Shown: piece by piece, positions 50,110-62,300 of the stretch
Position numbering within the stretch: position 1 is the stretch's first letter
How the letters are laid out: every line of letters starts with the position of its first letter
NCBI GenBank assembly: GCA_001953115.1
Contig: LSSL01000287.1
Span: 1-64,000, forward strand
DNA length: 64,000 nt
DNA from: Smittium mucronatum
Lineage: Eukaryota; Kickxellomycota; Harpellomycetes; Harpellales; Legeriomycetaceae
Direction of reading: 5' to 3'
Notes under the pieces: model-generated
What the model was told of the DNA's origin: nothing
Database searches by the model: none
The model's input: the letters and a program-made list of their open reading frames with translations, nothing else
Translations under genes and position numbers: made by a program

Positions 50110-52204
50110 AATTTTAACTGATTTTTTAGCTTGATAAATAATAATAATTTTTCTTTTCATATTCAATGAGCTTCAAAAAATTATTAATTAAGAAAAAATC
50201 GGCTATTTAATATTTAATGACACTTTTTATTAAAAATACACTTTTTCTTGATATATAATGATATCAGATTATAGATATACCATCGATTATCCGAGAAAAG
50301 CTATATATATAACACTAAAAAAAAAATCCTTTTTTGATTTTAGACAAAGAAGATTTATAAAAAAATGAGAATTTATATGTAATAAAAAAATTTAATTTCG
50401 AAATTTTCGTTGAGTGATTAGATTTTAATCCTTTATTAAAGAATTATAATTACACCAAATACTTGATAAATAACTTGATCAGTAGAATCAAAAACGAAAA
50501 ATTTTGAAATGAATATATTTTGATATTTTTTTATATATGGATAAAAAATAAGCCAAATTATAGTAACCTGGAATATCTGTTAGGACTTTAGACCTCAAAG
50601 AATATAAAATGCTGGAAAAAAATAAAAGAGCAAAAAAAAAAGGCTCCTTATATTTAGAAACCTTGTTAAAATATTTTCGAGTCACTATTACCAAAAAAGA
50701 GATTCCTATCCATATATACTGGGCCATTATTCTCTAAGTGATTTAGGGATATATTATGACTTTGAAAAAACAGTAATTATGTTTTATTATTACAAAATCT
50801 TTATATAAACATTAATGTTGTATTTTTTCAAGATGAATGTTAATTTACAGCTTTAGGTTTTATTTTTATAGAAAAAACCTCATATCTCTATACTTTTTCT
50901 GTTTTCAAAAATGTAATGATTATATTTCTTATTTATTCTTTTTCCGGAAAATAAATTTTATATTAGAAACCTGAGTTTTAAATTTTTATAAAAAAACTAA
51001 CATATTTGATCCAATGTATACACCACATAAAAGTAAATAAATCCTTCAAAGGTCAAGTATTGGAAAAAAATTCTAATATTATCCTTCAAGAGAATTCTGA
51101 TTACTCGAGCTAGAAAAAAATTACTTTAAATGTCGCATAAAATGGATAGAAATTTCCTAGAAATATAAATTAACAGATTTTGTTTGAATTTTCGAGCAAA
51201 AAGAAATTTTTAAAAAAAATGAATCAGTTTTTCAAAAAAATATAGGGTTTTAACTTAGTTTTTACGAAAAATGATATTTAAGCATTGAAATTTTTTATAA
51301 TAAAAAAACAAATAATTGAAAATTTATAAAAATTATATTAAAAAAAATTACAAGAATATGAAAAAATAAAATACAATTTACAAAATTTATAAAAACTAAA
51401 TAGATATTAAATCGAGATTTTTTTCACCATTTTGTTAAAATATGGATTATAAAAGAAAGATTTAAAACTAAAAATCAACTATACACTTTTATAACTATCT
51501 ACTTTGACTGAATTTTATATATTTTATATTATAATTTCGCGATCAGCGTTTATAATGACAAAATAATAATGAATTTTGAGCTCATCTTTATTTAAAACTT
51601 GAAAAACGAGATAATTTTTTTCAAAAAAGATATGAAATTATGTTTGGATACTTATTTAACCTGTTTCAAGTTTTGTATGAAAAATTTATAGTATTAATAC
51701 TAATTTTTATCTGGAAAAAATTTAATTACAAATTTAAATTTCATTAAATAATTTAGATGAAGGAGATTTTAAAAGTCAGTACATAAAAGCATTATACTTT
51801 GAAATATGATAACGAATCACCAAAAAAATATGTATCAGGCTTTTTTAATAGTTTTTTTTTATTTATTATTAATCTTATATAATTAATTTAAATATACTGA
51901 AAATAAAATTTTTGAAATGCGAAAAAAATCTGTGATATTAGAATATTTTACTTCTGTTTTTTTAAACCATGTCAATTTTTTTAATATGCATATCATATAT
52001 TCTATGTAATCCATATATTTTTTGGGGGAAATTTTAGTTGTGAAGCTAAATTAATAAAATTACTCAGAATGATATATTTCAATTCTAACCTAATTATATT
52101 TGCATTAGATTCTTTTTTTAAAAAATTAAAAGCTCTAATAAATTATTATATTATTTGAGTAGGAGCTAAAAAAAATTTTTAATCAAGCTATTATAATGAT
52201 TGTT
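50110..52204. other. AT-rich, no gene seen
   Basis: No supported gene. The 79-codon minus-strand frame at 50488-50727 is Phe/Tyr/Ser-rich and looks like a composition artefact. Confidence 0.5.
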
Positions 52205-53043
52205 TCACACATTAATTTTTAGATAGTGTCGGAAGCGGATTCCATATACCAGTTAGACTGGTATAGATCTTTGCTCCTAAACTGTTGCTGTATTGCTAAA
52301 GGTGAGGCAACGTTGAACACACTATTACTAGTGCACTTTTAGCCCTCACCCAGCAGAGACCTTAGGGCAGGTATTGCTTCCTTACTCCACCTATCTACAC
52401 TTCTCCCGTTGCTCCCTGTACTGACAACACTAAGCGTTTTTACAGCCCCCACGGTAGGAATAATAGGCGAGAACCTTACCGGGGGGTTGGTACTGGAACT
52501 TAACGAAAGTCTCAGCAAAGAAGATACAAGATCTTCCATCACTGGTTTTCCCGCCAAATTTACCGATGGGTCTAAGTCGCCACTCAACTCAAGGGCCTCA
52601 ATAGAGATCGAAGCCAATGCCTCACTATTTCTATCTTCCGCTACCACTCGCCAAGCGTCCACCTCCGGGGCAAATCCATAAGGATAAGCACCGGACTCGA
52701 CCAACTCATGGTTGCGCATAATTATGCCCATAGCACTATCTAAGCTAATGCCTCCACTAAGAAATTAATGCTACTAAACTATAAAACGGACTAACGGTTA
52801 ATAGTCTCAGTTCACGAAGACAATAAATAACTAAATCCAACAACTAAACACTACTAAACCAACACGAACAATATAAAATATTTATATTAAAAAAAAATAT
52901 CAAAAACTAACTAGACTATAATATTATACTAAAATGACTAAAAAAAGTCCTCAAGCGTGCTAAGACTTTCAGACTACAAAAAGGGCGTAGCTCCACCTGA
53001 ACAAAAATGCGCGTTCTACCACTTTAATAGGATAGATCATGTA
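52205..53043 (-). mobile_element. ORF-bearing repeat, copy A (GC-rich, least decayed)
   Basis: An island of about 840 bp stands out from its AT-rich flanks; the line 52441-52500 is 55% GC. On the minus strand it aligns along its whole length with the decayed copy at 16945-17770, so both copies have the same approximate ends and the unit is a repeat of about 0.82 kb. It holds the 131-codon ORF at 52339-52731, and homology continues beyond the stop ('CAACAGTTTAGGAG', 'CCAGTCTAACTGGTAT', 'ACTATCTAAAAATTAA'). No terminal inverted repeats, poly(A) or target duplication were found. It could be a solo LTR carrying part of an ORF, a non-autonomous element or a gag-like remnant. Confidence 0.65.
52339..52731 (-). 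CDS. 130-residue ORF of repeat copy A, unknown protein
   Basis: The frame opens at the ATG beginning 'MGIIMRNHELVESGAYPYGF'. The decayed copy at 17.2 kb has the same methionine context, which supports this frame. The predicted protein has a mixed N-terminal part (PEVDAWRVVAEDRN), an acidic stretch around 'LELSGDLDPSVNLAG', a Ser/Leu-rich middle ('LLRLSLSSSTN') and a Lys/Arg-containing end with 'VDRWSKEAIPALRSLLGEG'. No catalytic motif, zinc knuckle or membrane segment is visible. Comparison with copy B shows similarity continuing after the stop at GEG, so this copy is probably truncated by a stop mutation at residue 131. The opposite-strand 90-codon frame is only a shadow of the GC-rich DNA. 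Whether the protein is expressed cannot be judged. Confidence 0.45.
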   Translation of the reverse strand: MGIIMRNHELVESGAYPYGFAPEVDAWRVVAEDRNSEALASISIEALELSGDLDPSVNLAGKPVMEDLVSSLLRLSLSSSTNPPVRFSPIIPTVGAVKTLSVVSTGSNGRSVDRWSKEAIPALRSLLGEG

Positions 53044-55684
53044 TTGCAAAAAATTAATAAAATTTTCAATTTGGGATGGGTTTATTTATGTATATAAAAG
53101 TAATTATTTTTCATATGATTTTTTGGGACTAATAAAATATATTTTGAAATATTCAATAACACATTTAATATCAATTTTAAATAAGTAAAATTTATGTATT
53201 TTTTTTAAAAAAAACTTCTTAATAAAAGGTACGTCTGGTAAATTTTTTAATTATTATTTCATGACTTTAATTATTTGTGGAAATTTTATTGTATGTATAT
53301 AAAAAAAGTATTTTGTAAACATTTTTTTTTCTTTTTCTTTTTCTTATTATTTTTAATTTTTAATTTTTTTTCAAAAAAACTTCAAAATCTATTTTAAAAT
53401 TTATTTAAAGGGCACTAAGATCTTTAAAAAGGATAATACTGGTTTTTTATACAGCTATATAAAACACAATATTTGTTTTATAAAATTATTAGGATGTGAT
53501 TTTTCGAAATAATATTTAATTTTTCTCTTGTACTTAAAAAAAAATAAATAATAGTAGATTTTTTCATTTATTTTAATTTTTATAAAGCAATTTCAAACTC
53601 AAACAAAAATTTCGAATATTTTAGAGGGTTTTAAAAGCTAATAATAATAATTTACTTTTAGAATTAGAGAGTATTTCTTAATATTAGCCCTGGTATCTAT
53701 AAATGCCAATCTAATATTATTATAGTCTACAGATCCCTATAAGCACAAAAATGATTACTAAAATCTTTAAGAAAGGAATTTTTGAAATTTATTTCTTATA
53801 AATACTTACATTAATTGTATTACTATATACACATGCTTCAACTTATTATAAGTTGTTTCTATTAAAAATATCGACTTCAATTTCATTTAGAATTTAATAA
53901 AAAAAATAACTAAATTGTCTTATTTTAAATCTGTATCAAAATCTTGGAAACCTCATAGCTTAGTTTTAATTTTAATTTTTGATATTTTGAGTTTTTTTGC
54001 TAATTCTTCTTTTTTAATAATTTTATAACTAGGAAATTTAAAAATGGAGACGATTTATTATTAAACAATCATTTTTTGAATTTTCGAAAACAAGACTCTG
54101 AATATTAAGAAATACTTGATGTTTCTATATAATTTTAATAAAATTATCTGAAATATCTTTGTAAAAAAGAATAAATAGTATATATATAAAATGTATTCTG
54201 AATTTTTTTTACTATTTATATTTTATTCAGTTTAATTTCATTTGGGATTAATAGATCGGATATAGTAAAAATAAATATATCAGCTACCTGTATTTAAAAA
54301 ATTTAAAAATATTTTGATGATTTAATTGAATAGGCGCATCCCCAAATGTCGATTAATAGTATAAATATCCATGATAAAAATTTAACAGTATTAAAATGGC
54401 GTTTACAAAAATAAAAGACATATTGATTTATCTAGATTAAATAAATTTTAGTGAAAAAAATATATATAATAAATATACGTGTTCACGATTTTGTGAGAAA
54501 AATACTGACTCTTCTTTATTTTTATGCATAAAATACTTACAATTCTGTAAAAAATCAATTGAATTATGCCTTCCAAAAATATCCATCCTAAACCCAAAAA
54601 TATTTTTCAGAAAATGATAAGTAAGTATTTACTCGTTTGAATTTTATATACTGAAAATTCCACTTGTTTTTTATTTAATTGAAAAAAATTGCAAACTATA
54701 AATTGAAACTTTTCGGCATAAAGCATATAAAATAACTACTATCGGAGTAAATTTCAAATAACCAAAACTAAATTTTTGAAAAATCGGATAATTTTTGTAG
54801 TTATTTTATAACATAGAAACCTCTAAAAAAAAATTTTTTAATGCGATCTAAATACCTTTTTTATTTTATAATATTTTTTTATGCATTTTTTTTTAATTTC
54901 AGGATGATAATATTAGATTAATTAAAAAAAAAATTCAAAATCAAATTATATCTTGTGTTCTTTTTGTGGACTTTTATGAGACAATATTTACTTTAAAAGC
55001 TAAAAAAAATAATGAAAAAATGAGATTGTAGCAAAAAAACATTAAAGGTATCTGTGTAATACAGAAAATTTTATATGGAATGGTTTGAATTATATCTATT
55101 AGCAAAAGGGGTCTCTTCTTTACACCCGAATTTGAACATAAAATCTTTTGACGATTCAATATACTTTATCTCATCTTTTTATTAACTATCATGTTTTTTT
55201 TCTATGCTTAATTTATCTTTATTATTTTTAATGTTTAAATACATTAGTTATTTTATTACATATTCTCGAGTTACAAATATATTTGAACCTTGATTATATA
55301 TATATATATATCTAAAGCTCATAATTCACTTTATTATTACATACATAGATTATTAAATTTTGTAATGAATATCATTTGGATTAGAAATAAGATTTTTGTG
55401 CACAAAACTATTAAAAAATTTAAAAATTCGTCACAAAACCTGTTCAATTGTACAAAAAAAAAATTTTACCCGATAAAAATTCTTTAATATTACTTAATTA
55501 TGCACAAAAAAAAATTAACATATTTATTATACGTATATTGAATAATTTAACATATTTATTTATAAAAAAGTGATCTGAATACCAATTTAAACTCGATATT
55601 TTCATTTAATTTTATACTTATTCTAAAATTTCTTATACTATGTGAGGCACAAAAAAAGTAAATATATTTATCAATATTTATTTA
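53044..55684. other. AT-rich, no gene seen
   Basis: Short frames only; a (TA)n run at about 55295-55311 lies inside a non-credible 65-codon frame. Confidence 0.55.
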
Positions 55685-55837
55685 TTTTTTTTTTTTAAAG
55701 GGAATTTTATTTATAATATTTAAATACTAGAAAAAAACTAAAATAAAAATACAATAAACGGAAAAAAATAATCAAATTTCATCCCATTCCCATCTGTCGC
55801 TCTAGCGGCTCCGTACCCACTGGGCATTGTTTCAAGG
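55685..55837 (-). mobile_element. SINE-like repeat inserted directly behind the 5S rRNA gene
   Basis: On the minus strand it reads 'CCTTGAAACAATGCCCAGTG', core 'GGTACGGAGCCGCTAGAGCG', 'ACAGATGGGAATGGGATG', T-rich segment, 'CTAGTATTTAAATATTATAA', 'AATTCCCTTT' and A12 (55696-55685). It is nearly identical to the copy at 43067. Its first base follows the T8 terminator of the 5S gene with no spacer. No target duplication is recognised here. Confidence 0.8.
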
Positions 55838-55845
55838 AAAAAAAA
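55838..55845 (-). terminator. RNA polymerase III T8 terminator of the 5S gene
   Basis: Eight consecutive T on the minus strand lie two bases after the 3' strand of helix I of the 5S rRNA. A run of four or more T is the normal polymerase III stop signal. Confidence 0.7.
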
Positions 55846-55964
55846 GACTTACGGCACGTCGTATTCCTGTGTGGTCCCCCACCACAGTACTGACGACGCC
55901 ATCACCAGCTTAAATTCATAGATCGGACGGGATTTGATGCTTTCTGGTGTGAATGGCCGTAAGA
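55846..55964 (-). rRNA. 5S ribosomal RNA gene
   Basis: About 118 nt on the minus strand with the universal words 'CCCGTCCGATCT', 'TTAAGC', 'CAGTACT', 'GGGGACC' and 'GGAATAC'. All helices can be drawn. Helix I is CTTACGG (55963-55957) with CCGTAAG (55854-55848). Helix II is CACCAG with CTGGTG, helix IV is TGTGGT with ACCACA, and helix V is CGTCGT with ACGACG. Several of these pairs differ from common 5S sequences yet remain paired, which argues for a functional gene rather than a decayed copy. The 5S RNA is a component of the large ribosomal subunit and is transcribed by RNA polymerase III from internal promoters. The gene is dispersed here, not in a visible rDNA unit. A T8 terminator follows. 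A 5S-derived SINE head is the alternative, but the other SINE copies lack it. Confidence 0.9.
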
Positions 55965-56076
55965 TTGAATCAATATTTAAAAAAGAAAAAAAATTAAACG
56001 TTTTTATATTAAAATTTTAAATCTCAAACCAGTTAGAGGATTTCTGAAGATAATTTCTAAAAAAACCATCCTTGCG
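55965..56076. other. Short spacer upstream of the 5S gene
   Basis: A/T-rich; no TATA-like element is distinguishable in this composition. Confidence 0.5.
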
Positions 56077-56235
56077 TTTTTTTTTTTTTGTAAAAAATTT
56101 TTTTATTAATAATATTCAAGTACTAAAAAAAACTAAAAATATATATATAATAAAAGGAAAAAATGAATAGCAAATTACATCCTACTCCCATCTGTCGCTT
56201 TAACGTCTCCGATTCCACTAGGAACTATTTCAAAT
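56077..56235 (-). mobile_element. SINE-like repeat, diverged copy
   Basis: Minus strand: 'TTTGAAATAGTTCCTAGTGG', core 'AATCGGAGACGTTAAAGCGA', 'CAGATGGGAGTAGGATG', T-rich segment, 'TAGTACTTGAATATTATTAA', ending in A13 (56089-56077). It lies in the same orientation as, and 240 bp upstream of, the copy behind the 5S gene. Confidence 0.7.
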
Positions 56236-56430
56236 CCACTCCTGAGTAGATGATTTCTTATTTTATAATATCATCTTTTATTTGAATCCAAAAAAATTTA
56301 TGAGAAGGTAATATTTATGAAAAAATAAAAAAACAGATAAAAAAATATTATAAAAAACGTTAAAATATAATTTAAAATACAACTTGAGATATCTAACCTA
56401 AATTTACACTCAAACAAAATGTTACTTCAT

Positions 56431-57230
<800 letters not shown>

Positions 57231-57234
57231 GCAC

Positions 57235-57292
57235 ATATTCATACATTCATACATTCATATATTCATACATTCATATATTCATATATTCGCAT
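57235..57292. repeat. ATTCATAC octamer repeat
   Basis: About seven units of 8 bp alternating 'ATTCATAC' and 'ATTCATAT' directly follow the hexamer array, so the period changes from 6 to 8 at its edge. Confidence 0.85.
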
Positions 57293-58580
57293 TATCAGCT
57301 GTTGGTGACTATTAAAAAATAAACTCTGAAAAACATATGAAGTTAAATAATAACTTTCTTTTACAATTTAAATCTTTTACTCTTCGATTCTACGACTCAA
57401 GAAAAAATTTTATATTCAAAAAGCTGAGAGTTTCTGAAAAAAATTTAAAGAAAAAAATTTTTCAAATAAATTTTTAAGCAATTTATTATGATAGCTTCAT
57501 TTAAGAACGCATCTCATTTAAAAAATAATAATTAAATTATCATTATTTTATTCAATTTTTATTGGGAAGTTTTTAGGATCCATTAAATTAACTAATAAAT
57601 TAATAATTTTTAAAATAAAAAATTCAATGTTTTTTTCTCATAAATAATAATATTAGAGAATTTATGTATGTGAAAAAGTTTTTTTGTGTATTTGAACAAA
57701 TTTTGTGTGTACTTAAATTATTTAATGTAAGATGATTAAACCATTTGGTTTATTCCCTAGAGTATTAATGATTTTATATAAAGAAAATTTTCTAAAAAAA
57801 ATTTATTTGAGAAAAAATATATGCAGATGTAAAATTTTTGGAAAAATAAAAAAAATAACTATTTTATTTATTTTTTAAATATATTTTTCAATAAAAAATC
57901 GTTAAATGAAACTAAAATTAAAATTTCGATAAAAGAATAAATCTTTTATAATGTGTATACTATTTTATTAAAGGTTAAAATTATATATATACTAAGGAAA
58001 AAAAATGTTATCGACAAAAAAAATTTTAAATTGAACATTTACATTTAAATTTAAATAAACTAAAAAAATTGAAACTAGTGATTATATTAATCTATAAAAA
58101 ATTGAATATACTCATACCCCCTCCCACAAGATGGCGTTATAGATTCTAATCTGAAAAAAAATTTATATGTTTTAATTTATATAATTTAAATAAAACACAT
58201 TTCATAATAGTTCAATATTAGTTATAAATAGATAAGGGAATTAAAAAATTACAATTTTTCAAAAATATATTATTTGAAAAAAATCAGCTTCATTAAACAT
58301 CCATTTATGAAATTTTCTTTGAATTATAGTATAATATTTGGTGATTAAAATATATAAGAAATACAATAGAAATATTTATACTATCTTCTCTGAATAAAAT
58401 TTTATTAAATAAACAAAGAAAAATAATTTTTGGGAGAAAATCGAAAACTTCTATACGAATATGACACATTTTTAAAAAAATAATTATACTCCTAAGGATT
58501 ATAAAAGATAAAAATCAACTTCTTTTATTTCTCATTTAAAATATAACAATCTTGTTTTTTAAACATTAAAATTAAACGTC
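57293..58580. other. AT-rich, no gene seen
   Basis: Short frames only. 'ACCCCCTCCCACAAGATGGCG' split as 'ACCCCCTCCCAC' and 'AAGATGGCG' near 58117-58137 is an isolated GC-rich word. Confidence 0.5.
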
Positions 58581-58584
58581 CTAT

Positions 58585-59340
58585 GATGAAATAGTTGACT
58601 TATATAAATTTACTCATAAAAAACAAGAAATCTTTGCTAAAATTAATAAAAATGAAATAATAGAAATGATTTTAGAGCTTTGCTGGAATGGAAAAAAAAT
58701 ATCCTTAATCAAAAAAGCATTGGAATAGTCATGTACTAATATGATATCGGTTTAATATTATAAATTATAAATTATAAATAATTAAAATTTTAAAATAAAA
58801 ATAAATAAATAAAAAAAACAATGCTACTTTAAATCCCTTAGAATAATATTGATTTGTAATGAAATACTCTTATAGCCCCATATCTGCATATATCTCCGAC
58901 TACTCTTCTAATATTTAATCTTTGGGATTTTTAATAACATCTAAAAATTAGCTTTAAAGCCTAGAGCTTTCTATAAATATACTTCTCGGAGCTACATTTA
59001 ACTCAGTTGAAATCAGATACCTAGATATATAAATAGATACTAAAGATACTTTAAAAAAATTTATAGCAATTTAGCTGTAAATTTTAAAGAAATATAATGA
59101 AAGCGGCAATTTTTGGGAACTTAATACAGTCAAAAAAATAATCTATACGAAATAGAATTAACTCAAAGATAAGATATACATGACATTATCAGCCCAAAAA
59201 AGATCTAATTTTGCCAAATTATTTGACTTAAGAATTAAACGTGATCATTGCTGAGTTCATTTTGCTAAAAATATAAATAGTTTAGATTCAGAAGATAAAA
59301 CCCCATTCAAAAAAATCATATCCGAAGATTAAAATTTTAC
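58585..59340 (+). pseudogene. Possible MULE-type transposase relic
   Basis: A 47-codon open stretch at 58585-58725 ('DEIVDLYKFTHKKQEIF', later 'MILELCWNGKKISLIKKALE') is followed by broken frames. At about 59230-59330 they read 'LRIKRDHC', a TGA, 'VHFAKNINSLDSEDKTPF' and 'KKIISED'. If the TGA replaced a Trp codon, this gives R-x-H-C-W-V-H-F-A-K-N-I, which resembles the CWxH...N block of Mutator-like transposases. The catalytic Asp region before it is not clear. The upstream ORF has no assigned role. Confidence 0.4.
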
Positions 59341-62300
59341 CTAACTTTCTCATTCAAAAAAACATTATTGAACAAATTAAATCGATATTTTCTGCAAAAT
59401 AGAGTTATTTTGAAAATTTTAAAATTTATTTTCAAAAATCACTAACCAAATTTTGAAAAAAATTCACATCAAGTATGAGGGTCACAGATATCTCCAACCC
59501 CACGAATAACATAAATCATTTATTTATAATAGCTAAAATATAAGTATAATGAATAAAAAAATCACTATACCTTTGTTTTTATTGATATTTAAATAGGTTA
59601 TTTATTTTTTGTCGAAAATTTTATAAGCCTGAATACGGTAAAATAATATGAAAAGAGCTAAATAGATGTCCGTGTGCCTATATTTACTTTTTCATTGAAA
59701 AAAGTTTACTTTTATAGTAAGTCTATTACGTGAGTGCAACTCAAAAACCCCGAGATTATAGATTGAAAAATTCGACTTACCCGTGGGTTCTATTTTATTA
59801 GATTAATTTCTATGAATGTGAGTCTTGATTTTATCACATTAATTTTCTAAAAAATTGAAATAAAAGAAAGTTAGGGTTTATATTGTACAAAAAATGAGCT
59901 GTTGGATATCTAAAAGTGTGGACATAATTACTATTTATTAGAAAATAAAAAAATTCAGGAATAATTTACTTAAGTCTCAAATAAATTCAAAATAATGCGG
60001 ATTGACCGAAAAAAGCCATGAAAAACACAACGCTATATAAGCGTGTGATATAATTATTTTATAGCCTTTAAATTGCGCCTAGAGCTATTTTTAAGTTCTT
60101 TGAGTAAATTTAACTTAATTTATCGAAATAAAAAAATTAATCTTATGTACTTGATTTAAAATTTAATTTTTTATATATAAATAAACGTTTTTTGAAGTTT
60201 GATTAGATTTAGAAAAAATTGAGTAATTTTTTTAAAAAAAAATTGGGTTGATATGCAAATAAAATGGATTGCTTAGAATTAAAACCAAATTAAATTATCA
60301 TTTAAATATTTATTTTTCCGATATATTAAAAGTTGTATTTATATTATAGTTTTTGATGCATAAAATAGAAATTTTTTACTTATATATTATATATTAAAAT
60401 GCTGCTAATTTTTATTTATTTAGTTAGCCCAAGAATGATTTTATTTAAATTAGTATAAATTTAGACCAAAAACATGTTCCGAATTGCTTAATTATAGTAT
60501 ATTCATCATAATTATTTAACTTTCATGATTTGTAAAAAAATTTTGGATCTTTTTTTTTAATCCTTTTGAAAAAATTATTATTTAGAATATGTGATGAGAA
60601 ATTATTTTTTTCTAAAAAAAACATAAATTAACTTTAAGGAGAAAATTTATATTTATTGAAAAAAAAAAGGAAATTCTATAAATTTATTTTGTTTAAAGTT
60701 ATTTCAATGTTTAACTTTTTTGAAATTGCGATAGATTTTATTCAAAAAAAAGGTCTAATGAGATATTTTGGTTAAATTAGATCAAATTTTGTTGATTTTA
60801 ACTGTAATTCGATATAAGGTGACAATAAAATGTGTTTCTTGGTAAAAATTGCTTTTTCTTAACAAATTCAATGTTTTTTTTTGTTTTTTTTTTTATTTTA
60901 AATAATCAGAAATAATCAGTTAACTCGTATAAAGTTAGACAAAAATATACTGAAAAATTCAATCTTAATTTAATTTTATGTATATATAAAAATAAAATCG
61001 TATTTCTAATGTAAATATCAAAAATTATTTATCCATATACAATTTTTTGTAACTATATTTTATCAGATATTTTTTAAACAAAAAATTGTGGCTTTTTTGG
61101 TTTGATAAGTATATATTTCCTATAAAACTCCGAATTATTTAAAATCTGTATAAATATTATTTGCAATATGCAGAGTCTTAATAAATTTTATCCTTCCCAG
61201 TTGCTGAATTTGACTTTCCATACTCTCTGTTGAAGAGTAAAAAAATATGAGATTAATTATGATAATAAATTTAATAAATAAGAGGTATAGAATTGTTTAG
61301 GCCATTTCAGAAAAAAACATTCATTAAACGGTGATATTAAATAAATATTAGAAACGTAAATGTATAATTTTTTTTGAAAACATCTAATATAGAGCTAAAT
61401 TTAAATATATATCATACGTACTTTCAAAACTTTCGATATTGATTTTCCATACCGATATTTTTTTTAGTTTAATATTTGCATTGTTCTATTATGGGATTAA
61501 ATATACTAAAAAACACACAATTTTAAATCAAACAGGATTTCTTAGATCATCTAATGTTTTCTAGTAATTCATAGATTATGAGTTTTTTAATATTATAAAG
61601 CGTATAGAATACTTGGTGCAAAAGAGCTTAAAAGGCTGAATTAAATAATATATAAGAAAATTGGTAAATATTAACCTTTCCAAGGTAGCTCTTTTTAGTA
61701 ACGATTAAATTTATATTCTTTAGCGAAATACTTATAAGCTTTCCTCAATCCATACATGCCATTTATATATTATCATATATGATATAAATGTCCAGTGAAT
61801 TAGTGAATTTTAAAAAAAACAGTCAATTTTCAAGATGAAAACTCAAAACCAAAATAGCGCTGGATAACTTCTTATCCCTATTTAATACTTATTATTTATT
61901 TTCATTGCTTTTTGGATTATCAAAATTTTAAATTTTAAATTGGGTAAAGTAATTATATATTTTATTATTTTTTCAACTAAAGCTTTTAATTATTTATTTT
62001 TGAATATCAGACTTAATCTACTTTAAAATAAAAAAATGAAATTTTTTTAGATCAAGATTATTCTAAAATCCCTAAGACATTATAAAGATTTAAATATCTT
62101 TTGCTAATTTATCCAATAAAACACATGGGTGAAAAATCAATCTGATTTTTTCATAATCTAAATGTTCTATATAAAGTAATGTGTCTCACCGAAAATTTCT
62201 AAATTATTTTTTAACCAATAAATGAAAATTTTATTCAATTAAAATAAACTATTTTTATGTTTTGATTTTGATTTCGAAAATTACGAGGAAAAAATGGATC

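Noticed and set aside
50488..50727. 79-codon minus-strand hydrophobic ORF
   Set aside because: Phe/Tyr/Ile/Ser-rich translation of the complementary A-rich strand; no start context or homologue is recognisable.
52409..52681. 90-codon plus-strand ORF
   Set aside because: Antisense shadow of the minus-strand ORF in repeat copy A; the sister copy supports the minus strand.
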